DNA of 35,352 nucleotides from the IMG/VR virus record IMGVR_UViG_3300044641_005534, positions 1 through 35,352 of that record. One strand, written 5' to 3'. This document shows, piece by piece, positions 23,655 through 30,296 of this stretch. The position numbers were made by a program, and so were the translations under genes. Numbering within the stretch: position 1 is the first letter of the stretch; each line of letters begins with the position of its first letter. The notes beneath the pieces were generated by a model. It was given only the letters and a program-made list of their open reading frames with translations, made no database searches and was not told the DNA's origin. Origin of the DNA: a virus.

Positions 23655-23903
23655 TTGACTGACACACTTCACATCCCACTCTCGGCGGCAGTCGCACTTG
23701 CCGAGGCCAACGGCTGGGCCTTCACGCCCGGTGAGGACGCGGCTCCGCCCACTCTGTCCTGCGGCGGGTCCGCCTTCCAGATCGACATGGAGCGCCCCGG
23801 CGAGACCAAGGTCGCGGTCGCCAGCATCGTCGGTGCCCTGCTCGATCGTCCGGTCGAGTCGATCGCGGTGCGGCTCGGGCCGCTCGGAAGGTCGTGGTCG
23901 TAA
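23655..23903 (+). CDS. small protein with TTG start
   Basis: An 82-residue protein. The TTG stands exactly where ATG stands in sister units (GGTATCGC then start), so the conserved leader decides the start. The N-terminal half is a helix (LSAAVALAEANGWAFTPGED), the rest strands with one cysteine. Shares TAATG with the next gene. Function unknown. Confidence 0.7.
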   Translation: MTDTLHIPLSAAVALAEANGWAFTPGEDAAPPTLSCGGSAFQIDMERPGETKVAVASIVGALLDRPVESIAVRLGPLGRSWS

Positions 23904-24364
23904 TGGCCAGCTTCGATCCCACCACCCGGCTGGCGACGTCGCTGCTTTCGCACCGGCTCGGCACGCACCTTGTCGCCGACGAGCGGGTCACCAAGAGCGC
24001 CGAGGCCACTGCCGAGACCGTGCTCTACGAGATGCTGACCGGCTGCCTTCAGGTGTCGATCGTGACTCAGGCCGATGGGTCGCTGTTCGCTCCCGCCGCT
24101 GGGCCTTACCCCGCAACGATCGCGGAGGTCCGGGTCGTCGAGAATCAGTCTGGCGGCTTGACCACGCTCGAGGACATCGCGGAGGTCGGGTGTCCCCGGA
24201 TCTCGATCGTCTGGGCGACGTCCAACCCGATGGACCGGCAGGGCTGGCCGCAGTTTGACCTTCAGGTCAGCTCGGGCACGGTGCCGCCGCAGCACGCCGA
24301 GGGCTTCGTCGTCGCGCTCGAGGTTGCCAACGCACTCGTCAGCTCGCTGAGGGTGTCCGCATGA
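23903..24364 (+). CDS. hypothetical alpha/beta protein
   Basis: A 153-residue protein starting at ATG in the previous TAA (TAATG); an in-frame GTG at 23894 has no suitable ribosome spacing. Helix AEATAETVLYEMLTG, strands LQVSIVTQADG, IAEVRVVEN and RISIVWATSN, then a C-terminal helix (FVVALEVANALVSSLRVSA). It looks like a distant paralogue of the proteins on either side of it. Coupled to the next gene by ATGA. Confidence 0.7.
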   Translation: MASFDPTTRLATSLLSHRLGTHLVADERVTKSAEATAETVLYEMLTGCLQVSIVTQADGSLFAPAAGPYPATIAEVRVVENQSGGLTTLEDIAEVGCPRISIVWATSNPMDRQGWPQFDLQVSSGTVPPQHAEGFVVALEVANALVSSLRVSA

Positions 24365-24807
24365 TCACGCAGGAGGCGATTGATCAGGCCGAGCGCTTCG
24401 GCACTCGGGAGGAGCTTCGGATGCTCGTCGATGTCGACTTCGCGGTCGAGGCTAGCGGGGTTCCCGCCGAGGTTCTCAGCAGCTCGAGTGGTCCCGGCTA
24501 CGCGCAGCTCCGGCTCGGCGTCGTCCGCCTGTCGGGGAGGCCCGTCCGCTGGTTCGGGGTGATCTACCGGGTCACGCTGGGCTACGACGGCAGCTTCCTG
24601 TTTGCCGAGATCGGCGGGGCTTCGATGATCGGCGACGGCAGGACGGTGTCGGGCTACCTGTCGCTCCCGCAGATTCGGATCTCGACGGATCTCGAGGGCC
24701 GCGTCGCGGACGAGCTGTCGCTCGACGGCGTGGTGCAGCAGGAGGCTGGCCCGGCGTTGGCCTTCCAGACGGCGCTCGGCTTCCAGCTGCTTCAGCGACT
24801 TTCCTAA
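24361..24807 (+). CDS. hypothetical alpha/beta protein
   Basis: A 148-residue protein with strands around AQLRLGVVRLSGRPVRWFGVI, an YLSLPQIRIS strand, and a terminal helix (ALAFQTALGFQLLQRL). Third gene of its unit. The strand-body plus final-helix plan matches the preceding gene, suggesting duplication and divergence inside the unit. A GCGATCGTGG motif and a strong terminator follow. Confidence 0.7.
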   Translation: MITQEAIDQAERFGTREELRMLVDVDFAVEASGVPAEVLSSSSGPGYAQLRLGVVRLSGRPVRWFGVIYRVTLGYDGSFLFAEIGGASMIGDGRTVSGYLSLPQIRISTDLEGRVADELSLDGVVQQEAGPALAFQTALGFQLLQRLS

Positions 24808-24831
24808 GTCTGGTCGGTTCCAGCGATCGTG

Positions 24832-24866
24832 GGTCCGGGCCTAGCGGCTCGGGCCTTCGGTCGTTT
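24832..24866 (+). terminator. terminator with TTCGGTCGTTTT tail
   Basis: GGTCCGGGC-CTAGCG-GCTCGGGCC (9-bp stem, the same arms as 21038-21059) followed by TTCGGTCGTTTT. The tail recurs at 26226-26247, 26630 and 26851. Confidence 0.82.
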
Positions 24867-24897
24867 TGGATCGTGCGAGATTCTTTCCGGTAGGGAC

Positions 24898-24926
24898 TTG
24901 CTTTTTCTGGACGGTTAAGCTACTAT
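24898..24926 (+). promoter_or_regulatory. array promoter without a downstream gene
   Basis: TTGCTT, 17-base spacer ending AAGC, TACTAT. The partial leader CCGACCAAGG at 24939-24948 lacks the GGAGG ribosome site and no ORF follows. It converges on the minus-strand promoter at 25017-25045. Covers the 24808-25144 gap, which holds no gene. Confidence 0.72.
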
Positions 24927-24947
24927 CTGTAGGTCAATCCGACCAAG

Positions 24948-24986
24948 GCGCAACCGGGGGAACCAGACCGGAGAGCACCCCCTACC
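24948..24986. repeat. 39-bp element, copy 1, between convergent promoters
   Basis: Matches 30112-30150 at 31 of 39 positions without gaps; most differences are transitions. It begins GCGCA, contains ACCGGAGA and ends in CCCCCT plus ACC. In both places a plus-strand promoter lies to its left and a TGTGTCCC-type minus-strand promoter to its right. It could be an RNA or a protein-binding site. Confidence 0.75.
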
Positions 24987-25016
24987 CTGTAGGCCGCGCA
25001 GCGAGACCGGGACACA

Positions 25017-25045
25017 ACCATACCTTTTTCTCGGCAGGAAGTCAA
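25017..25045 (-). promoter_or_regulatory. minus-strand promoter facing the 39-bp element
   Basis: On the minus strand TTGACT, 17-base spacer, TATGGT, then TGTGTCCC. Directly preceded by GATCGC. The transcript would cross the 39-bp element and then run antisense to the gene at 24361. Confidence 0.72.
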
Positions 25046-25079
25046 GCGATCGTGGCAGGAAATATCTTTGCCCTACGGC

Positions 25080-25108
25080 TTGACTTTTGCCGGACGCGAT
25101 GCTACATT
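25080..25108 (+). promoter_or_regulatory. array promoter
   Basis: TTGACT, 17-base spacer ending ATGC, TACATT. Leader CCGACCGAGGAGG (one change) at 25126-25138. Confidence 0.88.
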
Positions 25109-25144
25109 ACCCGTGTTAGTTGGAACCGACCGAGGAGGTATTAC

Positions 25145-25387
25145 ATGGCTAGTGAACTTTCACCGCTCGAGCGCCGCGTCATGCAGCAGATCGCTGTGTG
25201 GGAGAACGAGGGCGTCTACCCCGAGCGCGTCTGGCTCGACGAGGTCATCAACGTCGAGGGCGTGGACGCCGCTGTGCAGGCGCTCGTCGATCGCGGCGTG
25301 CTGGTCGAGACGGACGTATTCGTCACGACACCGGCAGTCGCCGAGCACGGCAGCATCGAGGCCGCTCGGCAGGCGGTCGGCCAGTGA
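25145..25387 (+). CDS. small winged-helix-like protein
   Basis: An 80-residue protein: helices PLERRVMQQIAVWENEG, WLDEVINVEG and AAVQALVDRG, then the strand pair VLVETDVFVTTPAV, a clear winged-helix order. The start is set by the leader. The next gene has the same general order, so the unit may encode two related DNA-binding proteins. Targets unknown. Confidence 0.7.
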   Translation: MASELSPLERRVMQQIAVWENEGVYPERVWLDEVINVEGVDAAVQALVDRGVLVETDVFVTTPAVAEHGSIEAARQAVGQ

Positions 25388-25647
25388 CCCCGGCTCAGCG
25401 TCGGATCATGGACGCGGTCGAGGCAGCTCCGGCGGGTGTCGGGGTCTGCTTCGACGGCAGGTCGTCGGCAGCGATCGACGCGCTTTACCGGCTCGGGCTG
25501 GTCGAGCGGGACATCGATCACGTCCAGTCGCTTCGGGCCGGTGGCAGCTTCCACCGCGCCACCCGGATTCGCGTCTGGCTCGCGGGTGGCCCCTACCCCG
25601 AGGGCGGGGACGTCTGGCCGAACGGTATCCCTTGGTGGCTGGCTTGA
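25384..25647 (+). CDS. small winged-helix-like protein
   Basis: An 87-residue protein beginning TPAQRRIMDAVEAAPAGVGV, a first helix like that of its neighbour, followed by AAIDALYRLGLVERD, a recognition helix and wing pattern, and a tryptophan-rich C-terminus. GTG start in the preceding stop. Its TGA (25645-25647) is inside the next -35 box. Confidence 0.68.
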   Translation: MTPAQRRIMDAVEAAPAGVGVCFDGRSSAAIDALYRLGLVERDIDHVQSLRAGGSFHRATRIRVWLAGGPYPEGGDVWPNGIPWWLA

Positions 25648-25672
25648 CTTCTGTCGGGCGCTATGCTACATT
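25644..25672 (+). promoter_or_regulatory. array promoter; -35 contains the upstream stop codon
   Basis: TTGACT, 17-base spacer ending TATGC, TACATT. Leader CCGACCAAGGAGG at 25690-25702. The promoter-leader stretch is almost identical to those at 25080 and 26260. Confidence 0.9.
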
Positions 25673-25708
25673 ACCCGTGTTAGTTGGAACCGACCAAGGA
25701 GGTATCGA

Positions 25709-25963
25709 ATGGAAATCATCACGGAGGCACGGAGGATCAGCGAGATCATGGGCGTCGTGTCGCTGCCGGTAGCTATCGTCCGGCGCACGGGCAACAGCGT
25801 CGCGTTCGAGACGTCCAGCCACATCACTCGGGACAACCCGATCGGCTCGGGCGTCACTCAGCTCATCACCGAGGACGGGACGATCGTGGTCCCTTCCGAT
25901 GCTCGGGTCCGGGTCACGATCCACGTCGATGACGCCGACGTCACGGTGGAGGACAACCAGTGA
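25709..25963 (+). CDS. small beta-rich protein
   Basis: An 84-residue protein with a short N-terminal helix (EARRISEIMG) and several strands (VVSLPVAIVRRTGNSVAFE, GTIVVPSDARVRVTIHVDD). Short strands with TEDGTIVVP turns resemble the DGT loops of the proteins at 16523, 20529 and 21819. Start set by the leader; overlaps the following GTG by four bases. Confidence 0.7.
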   Translation: MEIITEARRISEIMGVVSLPVAIVRRTGNSVAFETSSHITRDNPIGSGVTQLITEDGTIVVPSDARVRVTIHVDDADVTVEDNQ

Positions 25964-26190
25964 GCCGCGTCGTGTTCAGCATGCTCTGCCCGGAGTGCGA
26001 CGACGAGATCGTCGACATCGAGGTCGAGGCCAGCAGCGGCTCCCGCACGGAGAACTTCTGGGGCGCTCGGGTCCGGGTCGACGAGTCCGAGTGCGAGGTC
26101 GATGTTCTGCCGCCCTGCGACACCTGCGGCGAGGTGACGGTCAGCGAGGACGAGGTCATCGACCACTACTGGATGAAGGTGGCTGGCTAG
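25960..26190 (+). CDS. zinc-ribbon-like acidic protein
   Basis: A 76-residue protein with knuckles LCPECDDE and PCDTCGE separated by an acidic beta segment of about 40 residues, fitting a split zinc ribbon similar to that at 16128. Very acidic overall. GTG start inside the preceding stop. Function unknown; an acidic zinc-binding protein could mimic DNA or bind a host factor, which is speculation. Confidence 0.7.
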   Translation: MSRVVFSMLCPECDDEIVDIEVEASSGSRTENFWGARVRVDESECEVDVLPPCDTCGEVTVSEDEVIDHYWMKVAG

Positions 26191-26219
26191 TCCCGCAGCG
26201 ACGGCTCGGCGATCGTGTG

Positions 26220-26247
26220 CCCGGCTTCGGTCGGGTTTCGGTCGTCT
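26220..26247 (+). terminator. UUCG-loop terminator
   Basis: CCCGGC-TTCG-GTCGGG, then TTTCGGTCGTCTTT. Preceded by GCGATCGTGTG. Confidence 0.78.
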
Positions 26248-26259
26248 TTGCTAGCTCGT

Positions 26260-26288
26260 TTGACTTCTGCCGGGGTCTATGCTACATT
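26260..26288 (+). promoter_or_regulatory. array promoter
   Basis: TTGACT, 17-base spacer ending TATGC, TACATT. Leader CCGACCAAGGAGG at 26306-26318. Confidence 0.9.
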
Positions 26289-26324
26289 ACCGTTGTCACT
26301 AGGAACCGACCAAGGAGGTATCGC

Positions 26325-26585
26325 ATGAATCTCGAAGTCTCGCCGAAGGAGAAGGCTCGGATCAAGGAGCTGGTCGAGAAGGCTGGCTACCTGTCCGAGG
26401 ACGGGATCATGGACGTCGCCGACGCGATCGTCCCCGGCTACGGCGAGTGTCTCGTCGAGCAGGACGAGGCCGGTGCCGACCGGCACTACCGGAAGTGGAA
26501 GCTGGCGTTCAACCTGACTTGGGATTACGTCGAGTATCTCGAGGCGCGGTCCCGGTTCGAGGCTTTGGCCGACCCGTTGGCCTAG
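26325..26585 (+). CDS. small helical protein
   Basis: An 86-residue, mainly helical, charged protein: PKEKARIKELVEKAGYLSEDG, then a tryptophan- and tyrosine-containing helix (WKLAFNLTWDYVEYLEA). Single-gene unit with its own promoter, leader and terminator, and the last protein-coding unit of the main array. No family recognised. Confidence 0.7.
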   Translation: MNLEVSPKEKARIKELVEKAGYLSEDGIMDVADAIVPGYGECLVEQDEAGADRHYRKWKLAFNLTWDYVEYLEARSRFEALADPLA

Positions 26586-26610
26586 CTGGTCGGTTCCAGC
26601 AGCGATCGTG

Positions 26611-26639
26611 GCCCCGCCCTTGGTGGGGCTTCGGTCGTC
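26611..26639 (+). terminator. unit-end terminator
   Basis: GCCCCGCC-CTT-GGTGGGGC, an 8-bp stem with one G-U pair, then TTCGGTCGTCTT. Directly follows GCGATCGTG. Confidence 0.8.
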
Positions 26640-26645
26640 TTGGCC

Positions 26646-26674
26646 TTGACTTTTCAGCAGCGGTAAGCTACAGT
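26646..26674 (+). promoter_or_regulatory. array promoter driving a non-coding unit
   Basis: TTGACT, 17-base spacer ending AAGC, TACAGT. The partial leader CCGACCAAG at 26687-26695 has no ribosome site. The AAGC before the -10 is shared only with the other non-coding unit at 24898. Confidence 0.8.
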
Positions 26675-26680
26675 TGTTTA

Positions 26681-26862
26681 GTCAATCCGACCAAGACATA
26701 GGCAAGTCCTCTTACTCCACAGTGCCGTCTGGCCCCCACAGGTTGGGCGACCACTAACACAGCCCACGTGAGTCAGGGATGCCCGTTGAAAGAGCCGGGT
26801 AGAGAAGGGGCAAAGGTTCGGATCGATCGTAGCTCCGCCCGGTGCGGGGCTTCGGTCGTTTT
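26681..26862 (+). ncRNA. candidate structured small RNA, about 180 nt
   Basis: A promoter at 26646-26674 and a terminator at 26831-26862 enclose about 150 bases with no ORF and no ribosome site. Foldable parts: a long hairpin 26721-26755 with AGTG/CACT, GTC/GAC and GCCC/GGGC stems, and CCCG/CGGG at 26782-26799. It does not look like tRNA or tmRNA and I recognise no RNA family. The transcript starts near GTCAATCCGACCAAG, as does that of the 24.9-kb unit. Confidence 0.55.
26831..26862 (+). terminator. terminator between the RNA unit and terminase
   Basis: AGCTCCGC-CCGGT-GCGGGGCT, an 8-bp stem with one G-U pair, then TCGGTCGTTTT. It lies three bases before the end of the convergent terminase gene. 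Confidence 0.83.
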
Positions 26863-26865
26863 GGG

Positions 26866-28605
26866 CTAGTCCCACTCGAGGGGATCTCGGGCGAAGCCGG
26901 GATCGTAGCTCTCGACGAAGCCGGGGTCGGCGGTCAGGTTCACCACGTCGAGCTGCGATGGCTCCCAGTCGTAGACGTCTTGGAAGGCCATCGTGTCGCC
27001 CCGGATCGCGTCGTCGGTGGCCTGCTGCCAGAGCCACACCTGCATGGCCAGCGTGTCGTAGGCTTCCGCGAAGGCGTAGTCGTCGGCAGCGACGCTCTGG
27101 TATTCGCCCCGGACCATTCCCCCGGCGGCGGTTACCTTCACGCGGGTCAGTGCCTGCATCTGCTTGACGTAGCCCGTCGGCTTCTGCTCGGGGAGCAGGT
27201 TCCGCTGCTGCCTTATGGAGTCGAAGGTGGCGTCCAGCAGCTCGGTCCGCTTTACCCCGACGGATCTCATCTCGGGCTTAGGGTCGAACACGGTCCCGCT
27301 CCGGCTGGTGATGAAGTGCGCGAGATAGACCCTTCCGGGGAACTGCTCGGCCAGCGCTCGAGCCATGCGGTGCTCGGGTTCATGGTCGACGCAGCACATA
27401 TTCACCTGATACCGGTTCATTAGCTCGGCTACCTTGCCGAAATCGTCCACTTCTCCTAGCCACAGCGATCGTTTGGTAGGCAATCTTCCGTCGGTCGGCA
27501 GGGTGTAGGCACTCACGCGGACGTTCAGCGCACGCACAGACGCTACGTCCACACCCATCGTGACTAGGTCGCACTGTCCCACTTCGATCGCTTCGATCGG
27601 GATGTCGGCTCGGCTAGCGGCAGCGATCGCTTCGTCGGACAACCTGCCCTCTTCCGGCGCGTAAGGGCGGGCGAGGTCTTTGTTCTGGTGCACGGCTATC
27701 TCGTAGGGCGTGGTCTTCTGGTGCGCTTCTATGATCGGCTTGAGGTTTACCCCCGGCACGACGAGTCTCGGGACGAGATACCCCTTCACGTCACGATCGG
27801 GATACTCGGCAACCCATTCGCCCTTGGCTGTGTCAAGCGGTTTCTGGCACTTGTGGCACACCAGAGTGGCCGAATCTTCGTCGACATTTTCGGCATAGCT
27901 CAGGGTCTGGCGGTGATTACAGGCATCGCAGGGCACCATCCACTGCCGCTGATCGGTCTTCTCGTATAGCGCGGAGATACCGTAGCCGGGGATGCTCGGG
28001 ACGCCTACCCGACGGATCAGGCCGTTTACAGATCCCGAGATACGGCGCTCAGCGTCGGGGATATTCTCCTGTCGCAGCGTGTCATACTCGTCAAGGCACA
28101 GCACGTCGGCGTCTACGGCGTCAAGATCGTCCTTAGATTCGCTACCACGGGCGTAAAGCCAGCCCATTCCCACCTGCTTGAGTCCCTTGTTGTTCACGTA
28201 GCCGCTCGGGATCCTTGCCCGCAGGTAGCGGCTGCCCATGATCGCGGCCTTGATGCGGGCGTCGGCAAAGTCATACATCTGCTGCCGCTTAGGGAAGATA
28301 TACAGCGCGTTCTGGCGGCGTATGTCGGCGTGATAGAGCGCCCATCGCAGGAGATAGGTGCTCACGCCTACCTGTGTCGCCTTCTGGATCACCACTTCCC
28401 GGTCCATCGCCCCGGTCATGTCGTATAGCTCTTTCTGGAAGGGGAACCGCTCGAAGTCCAGCTTGCCCGCCTTCGGCTCGGGCACCTGCAGCGACCAGTT
28501 CAGGAAGTTTGGCTGTCTCCCGGTGAGTTCCGCGTGCTTTTGTCTCAGCAGTTCGCCAAAGGCTTCACTCGGCAGTCGCCCGCTGTCTACCTGCTCATCG
28601 GCCAT
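26866..28605 (-). CDS. terL: terminase large subunit (GpA/lambda-type)
   Basis: A 579-residue packaging motor: the ATPase that drives DNA into the capsid, joined to the nuclease that cuts the concatemer. It has a Walker A-like QKATQVGVST at 74-83, Walker B VLCLDEYD at 168-175, and a zinc ribbon with C226/C229 and C250/C253, characteristic of the GpA family. Candidate nuclease acidic residues are D353 (VTMGVDVA), D407 (CCVDHE) and D508-D517. The length is normal for the family (about 550-680). It overlaps the upstream membrane-protein gene by 11 bases. The ATG at 28605 has a weak Shine-Dalgarno, suggesting coupling. Transcription probably comes from the minus-strand promoters at 30.2-30.3 kb. 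Confidence 0.93.
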   Translation of the reverse strand: MADEQVDSGRLPSEAFGELLRQKHAELTGRQPNFLNWSLQVPEPKAGKLDFERFPFQKELYDMTGAMDREVVIQKATQVGVSTYLLRWALYHADIRRQNALYIFPKRQQMYDFADARIKAAIMGSRYLRARIPSGYVNNKGLKQVGMGWLYARGSESKDDLDAVDADVLCLDEYDTLRQENIPDAERRISGSVNGLIRRVGVPSIPGYGISALYEKTDQRQWMVPCDACNHRQTLSYAENVDEDSATLVCHKCQKPLDTAKGEWVAEYPDRDVKGYLVPRLVVPGVNLKPIIEAHQKTTPYEIAVHQNKDLARPYAPEEGRLSDEAIAAASRADIPIEAIEVGQCDLVTMGVDVASVRALNVRVSAYTLPTDGRLPTKRSLWLGEVDDFGKVAELMNRYQVNMCCVDHEPEHRMARALAEQFPGRVYLAHFITSRSGTVFDPKPEMRSVGVKRTELLDATFDSIRQQRNLLPEQKPTGYVKQMQALTRVKVTAAGGMVRGEYQSVAADDYAFAEAYDTLAMQVWLWQQATDDAIRGDTMAFQDVYDWEPSQLDVVNLTADPGFVESYDPGFARDPLEWD

Positions 28606-28858
28606 ATCGGTCCAGTGCTTTCCTGATAGCGTTTGTCGGCGGCCTACCGGCAGAAGGCGCGGGCCGTGCCTTAGATTTTCCCACAGAATCTTGCCAGCGA
28701 TCGCGGATAACCGGCAAATCGCGGCGGGCCTTCCGGTAATAGTCGATCGTGTGGCCCAAAAGGATCAGCAGGAGGGCGAGCACGGGAGCGATCGCGGTCC
28801 AAGCAAGGTCATCGGCCTTTACTTTGCTCTTCGGCGGGCGTTCTGTCACGGGAGACAC
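28595..28858 (-). CDS. small membrane protein
   Basis: An 87-residue protein with one transmembrane helix at about 20-40 (AWTAIAPVLALLLILLGHTI) followed by a basic, probably cytoplasmic, C-terminus. Overlaps the terminase start by 11 bases. Such a protein between small genes and the terminase could be part of lysis or exclusion, but no holin signature is visible. Confidence 0.65.
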   Translation of the reverse strand: MSPVTERPPKSKVKADDLAWTAIAPVLALLLILLGHTIDYYRKARRDLPVIRDRWQDSVGKSKARPAPSAGRPPTNAIRKALDRYGR

Positions 28859-28894
28859 TGCTCCAGCGATCGTGTAGCCGACAATATGGGGCGG

Positions 28895-28916
28895 AGATGG
28901 CCCCTGCGGGCCGTCT
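28895..28916. terminator. hairpin in the 96-bp gap
   Basis: AGATGGCCC-CTGC-GGGCCGTCT, a 9-bp stem with one G-U pair, flanked by GCGATCGTG motifs at about 28865 and 28930. No U-tract on either strand; it may be a processing site rather than a terminator. Confidence 0.45.
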
Positions 28917-28954
28917 CGCAGCGGTTCGGAGCGATCGTGGGTCGGTGGCCCATA

Positions 28955-29122
28955 TCAGCGATCGCGGGGCTTAGGGGGCGTCTGGCGGATGCGCTTCGCA
29001 GCTCGAGCGGCGCGGGCCTTGTTGTCCCTTCCGAGATACTCGGCTAAATCTTCGGTGGTGCCGTTTCGCAGCAGCTCGGCAACCTTCCGCATCTGCTCAC
29101 GGTCAAGCCTACGGTCACTCAT
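28955..29122 (-). CDS. 55-residue basic HTH-like protein
   Basis: A short basic protein. The segment MRKVAELLRNGTTEDLAEYLG, followed by a basic helix (ARAARAAKRIRQ), has the pattern of a minimal HTH. Its ATG overlaps the preceding stop by four bases (ATGA), which supports it as real despite its size. Its TGA falls within GCGATCGCTGA, again placing GCGATCGC at a gene end. Confidence 0.65.
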   Translation of the reverse strand: MSDRRLDREQMRKVAELLRNGTTEDLAEYLGRDNKARAARAAKRIRQTPPKPRDR

Positions 29123-29841
29123 GCTCGCCTACCGGCTCGCATCGCCGCCCAAAGGCGGGCAAAGAGTCCCGATCGCGGGCGAGCGGCGGGCCTTAGCACG
29201 GAGTTACCCGGCTCGAGCGGCACGGTGTCGAGCAGTTCAGCGTCAATCTTGGCGATCCGCTCGGCAAACTCCTGCTTATCTTCCCTAAGATCCCGAGAGC
29301 TGGCGGCAAAGTCGTCATGGACCCGTGCCCAGCGCCGGAAAGTGTCGTCAAGAGAGCGATCGTCAGTCCCGGCTTCGGGGAGCTGCGCCAGCTCCATGAG
29401 CATGCGATCGTTGATAGAAGGCGTATGCCCGCGCAGCGTCCGCTTATACAGCGTTGGCTCGCGGCGGGCGACGTTACGCCACCACTCACCATCGCGCTTA
29501 CCACGGCTTACCAGCCACCACTCGTCAAGCGACGCCTTCAGCTGCTCGAGTTTGGCTTCAAGTCTGGCTTCAGCATCCCTAAGTTCCGGCTCACCCTGCA
29601 GCAAAGCCGCATGAAACTCGGCGATAGCGTCCCGCACAGTTGTGGTGAGACAGTCGATACGCACTCGACCTTCTGGGAGATAGGGGTCTGGCTCGATCGG
29701 GATACCCCGGAAGTCCTGCCAGTCCAGCGCTTGATAGTCGATAGGATGCAGCAAGATAGCCCGCACGGGATCCCCACAGTGGACGTCGTGAGCGTCGAGA
29801 GCGAGCTGCAGACCCTTCAGACGCAGGGCTTCTCCCTTCAC
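29119..29841 (-). CDS. hypothetical protein with coiled-coil middle
   Basis: A 240-residue protein. The N-terminal third is alpha/beta (LQLALDAHDVHCGDPVRAILLHPIDY); the middle (about 80-115) is a charged helix of coiled-coil type (LRDAEARLEAKLEQLKASLDEW); the C-terminus is Arg-rich. Linked on both sides by ATGA overlaps. No family recognised; its place between small genes and the terminase suggests a packaging or replication accessory. Confidence 0.7.
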   Translation of the reverse strand: MKGEALRLKGLQLALDAHDVHCGDPVRAILLHPIDYQALDWQDFRGIPIEPDPYLPEGRVRIDCLTTTVRDAIAEFHAALLQGEPELRDAEARLEAKLEQLKASLDEWWLVSRGKRDGEWWRNVARREPTLYKRTLRGHTPSINDRMLMELAQLPEAGTDDRSLDDTFRRWARVHDDFAASSRDLREDKQEFAERIAKIDAELLDTVPLEPGNSVLRPAARPRSGLFARLWAAMRAGRRA

Positions 29842-30047
29842 AGCGCTTCCTCCTGCCCGCGCTTCCGCCCGTAGTACTCCTTATTCCAAGCGTAGGGCGT
29901 CTCCCAAGGGTCGGTGGCGTTCCGGCGGTAGCGGGCGATTGTGCCGGTCAGCAGTCGCTCGGCTCCGCAGGGGCAGCTAGCGAAGGTGTCCCCCAGCTCC
30001 GTCGCTTCCACCACCGTCCATTCGTGCGCGTGAAACCGGTCCGGCAT
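29838..30047 (-). CDS. small protein with a CPCG motif
   Basis: A 69-residue protein with ASCPCGAERLLTG, half of a zinc knuckle, and histidines near the N-terminus (FHAHEW) that could complete a CCHH-like site. The C-terminus is aromatic and basic. A GGGGGAG ribosome site is present. First gene after the triple promoter region, so probably the promoter-proximal gene of the terminase operon. Confidence 0.7.
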   Translation of the reverse strand: MPDRFHAHEWTVVEATELGDTFASCPCGAERLLTGTIARYRRNATDPWETPYAWNKEYYGRKRGQEEAL

Positions 30048-30064
30048 TATTTCTCCCCCGGCGC

Positions 30065-30093
30065 TACACTTCGTCGCACTTTTATGCTACACT
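30065..30093 (+). promoter_or_regulatory. degenerate array-type promoter without gene
   Basis: TACACT, 17-base spacer ending TATGC, TACACT. The -10 region and downstream GTCGTTGT resemble array promoters, but the leader is replaced by GGACCGCGC and no gene follows. It converges on the minus-strand promoter at 30192. Confidence 0.5.
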
Positions 30094-30111
30094 GTCGTTG
30101 TGAGTTGGACC

Positions 30112-30150
30112 GCGCAGCCGGGAGAACGGAACCGGAGAACGCCCCCTGCC
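30112..30150. repeat. 39-bp element, copy 2, between convergent promoters
   Basis: See the copy at 24948-24986 (31 of 39 identical). Here the internal CCGGGAGAACG / CCGGAGAACG direct repeat is clearer. It lies in the 5' untranslated region of the minus-strand terminase operon. Confidence 0.75.
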
Positions 30151-30191
30151 ATTTTTTCTGGCGTCGGTCCCCCCAAAAAGGACGGGACACA

Positions 30192-30220
30192 AGCATACCG
30201 CATCCGTCGGCATTTGTCAA
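30192..30220 (-). promoter_or_regulatory. minus-strand promoter 3 of the terminase operon
   Basis: TTGACA (consensus), 17-base spacer, TATGCT, then TGTGTCCC. Nearest of three tandem promoters; about 135 bases of leader precede the first ATG (30047) and include the 39-bp element. Confidence 0.82.
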
Positions 30221-30253
30221 GTCCCCAAGGGGGGGAAAAGAGAACGGGACACT

Positions 30254-30282
30254 AGCATATCGAAGTCTGGCCGGTTTGTCAA
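30254..30282 (-). promoter_or_regulatory. minus-strand promoter 2 of the terminase operon
   Basis: TTGACA, 17-base spacer, TATGCT, then AGTGTCCC. Followed by a run of C and a CCCC/GGGG element before promoter 3. Confidence 0.82.
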
Positions 30283-30296
30283 GTCCGGCGATCGCG

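Noticed and set aside
15564-26318. CRISPR array
   Set aside because: The repeats are promoter-leader segments before ORFs at irregular distances of hundreds of bases, not regular short repeat-spacer units.
26681-26862. tRNA or tmRNA
   Set aside because: No cloverleaf with acceptor and T-arm, no GTTCRA box in the right place and no CCA end.
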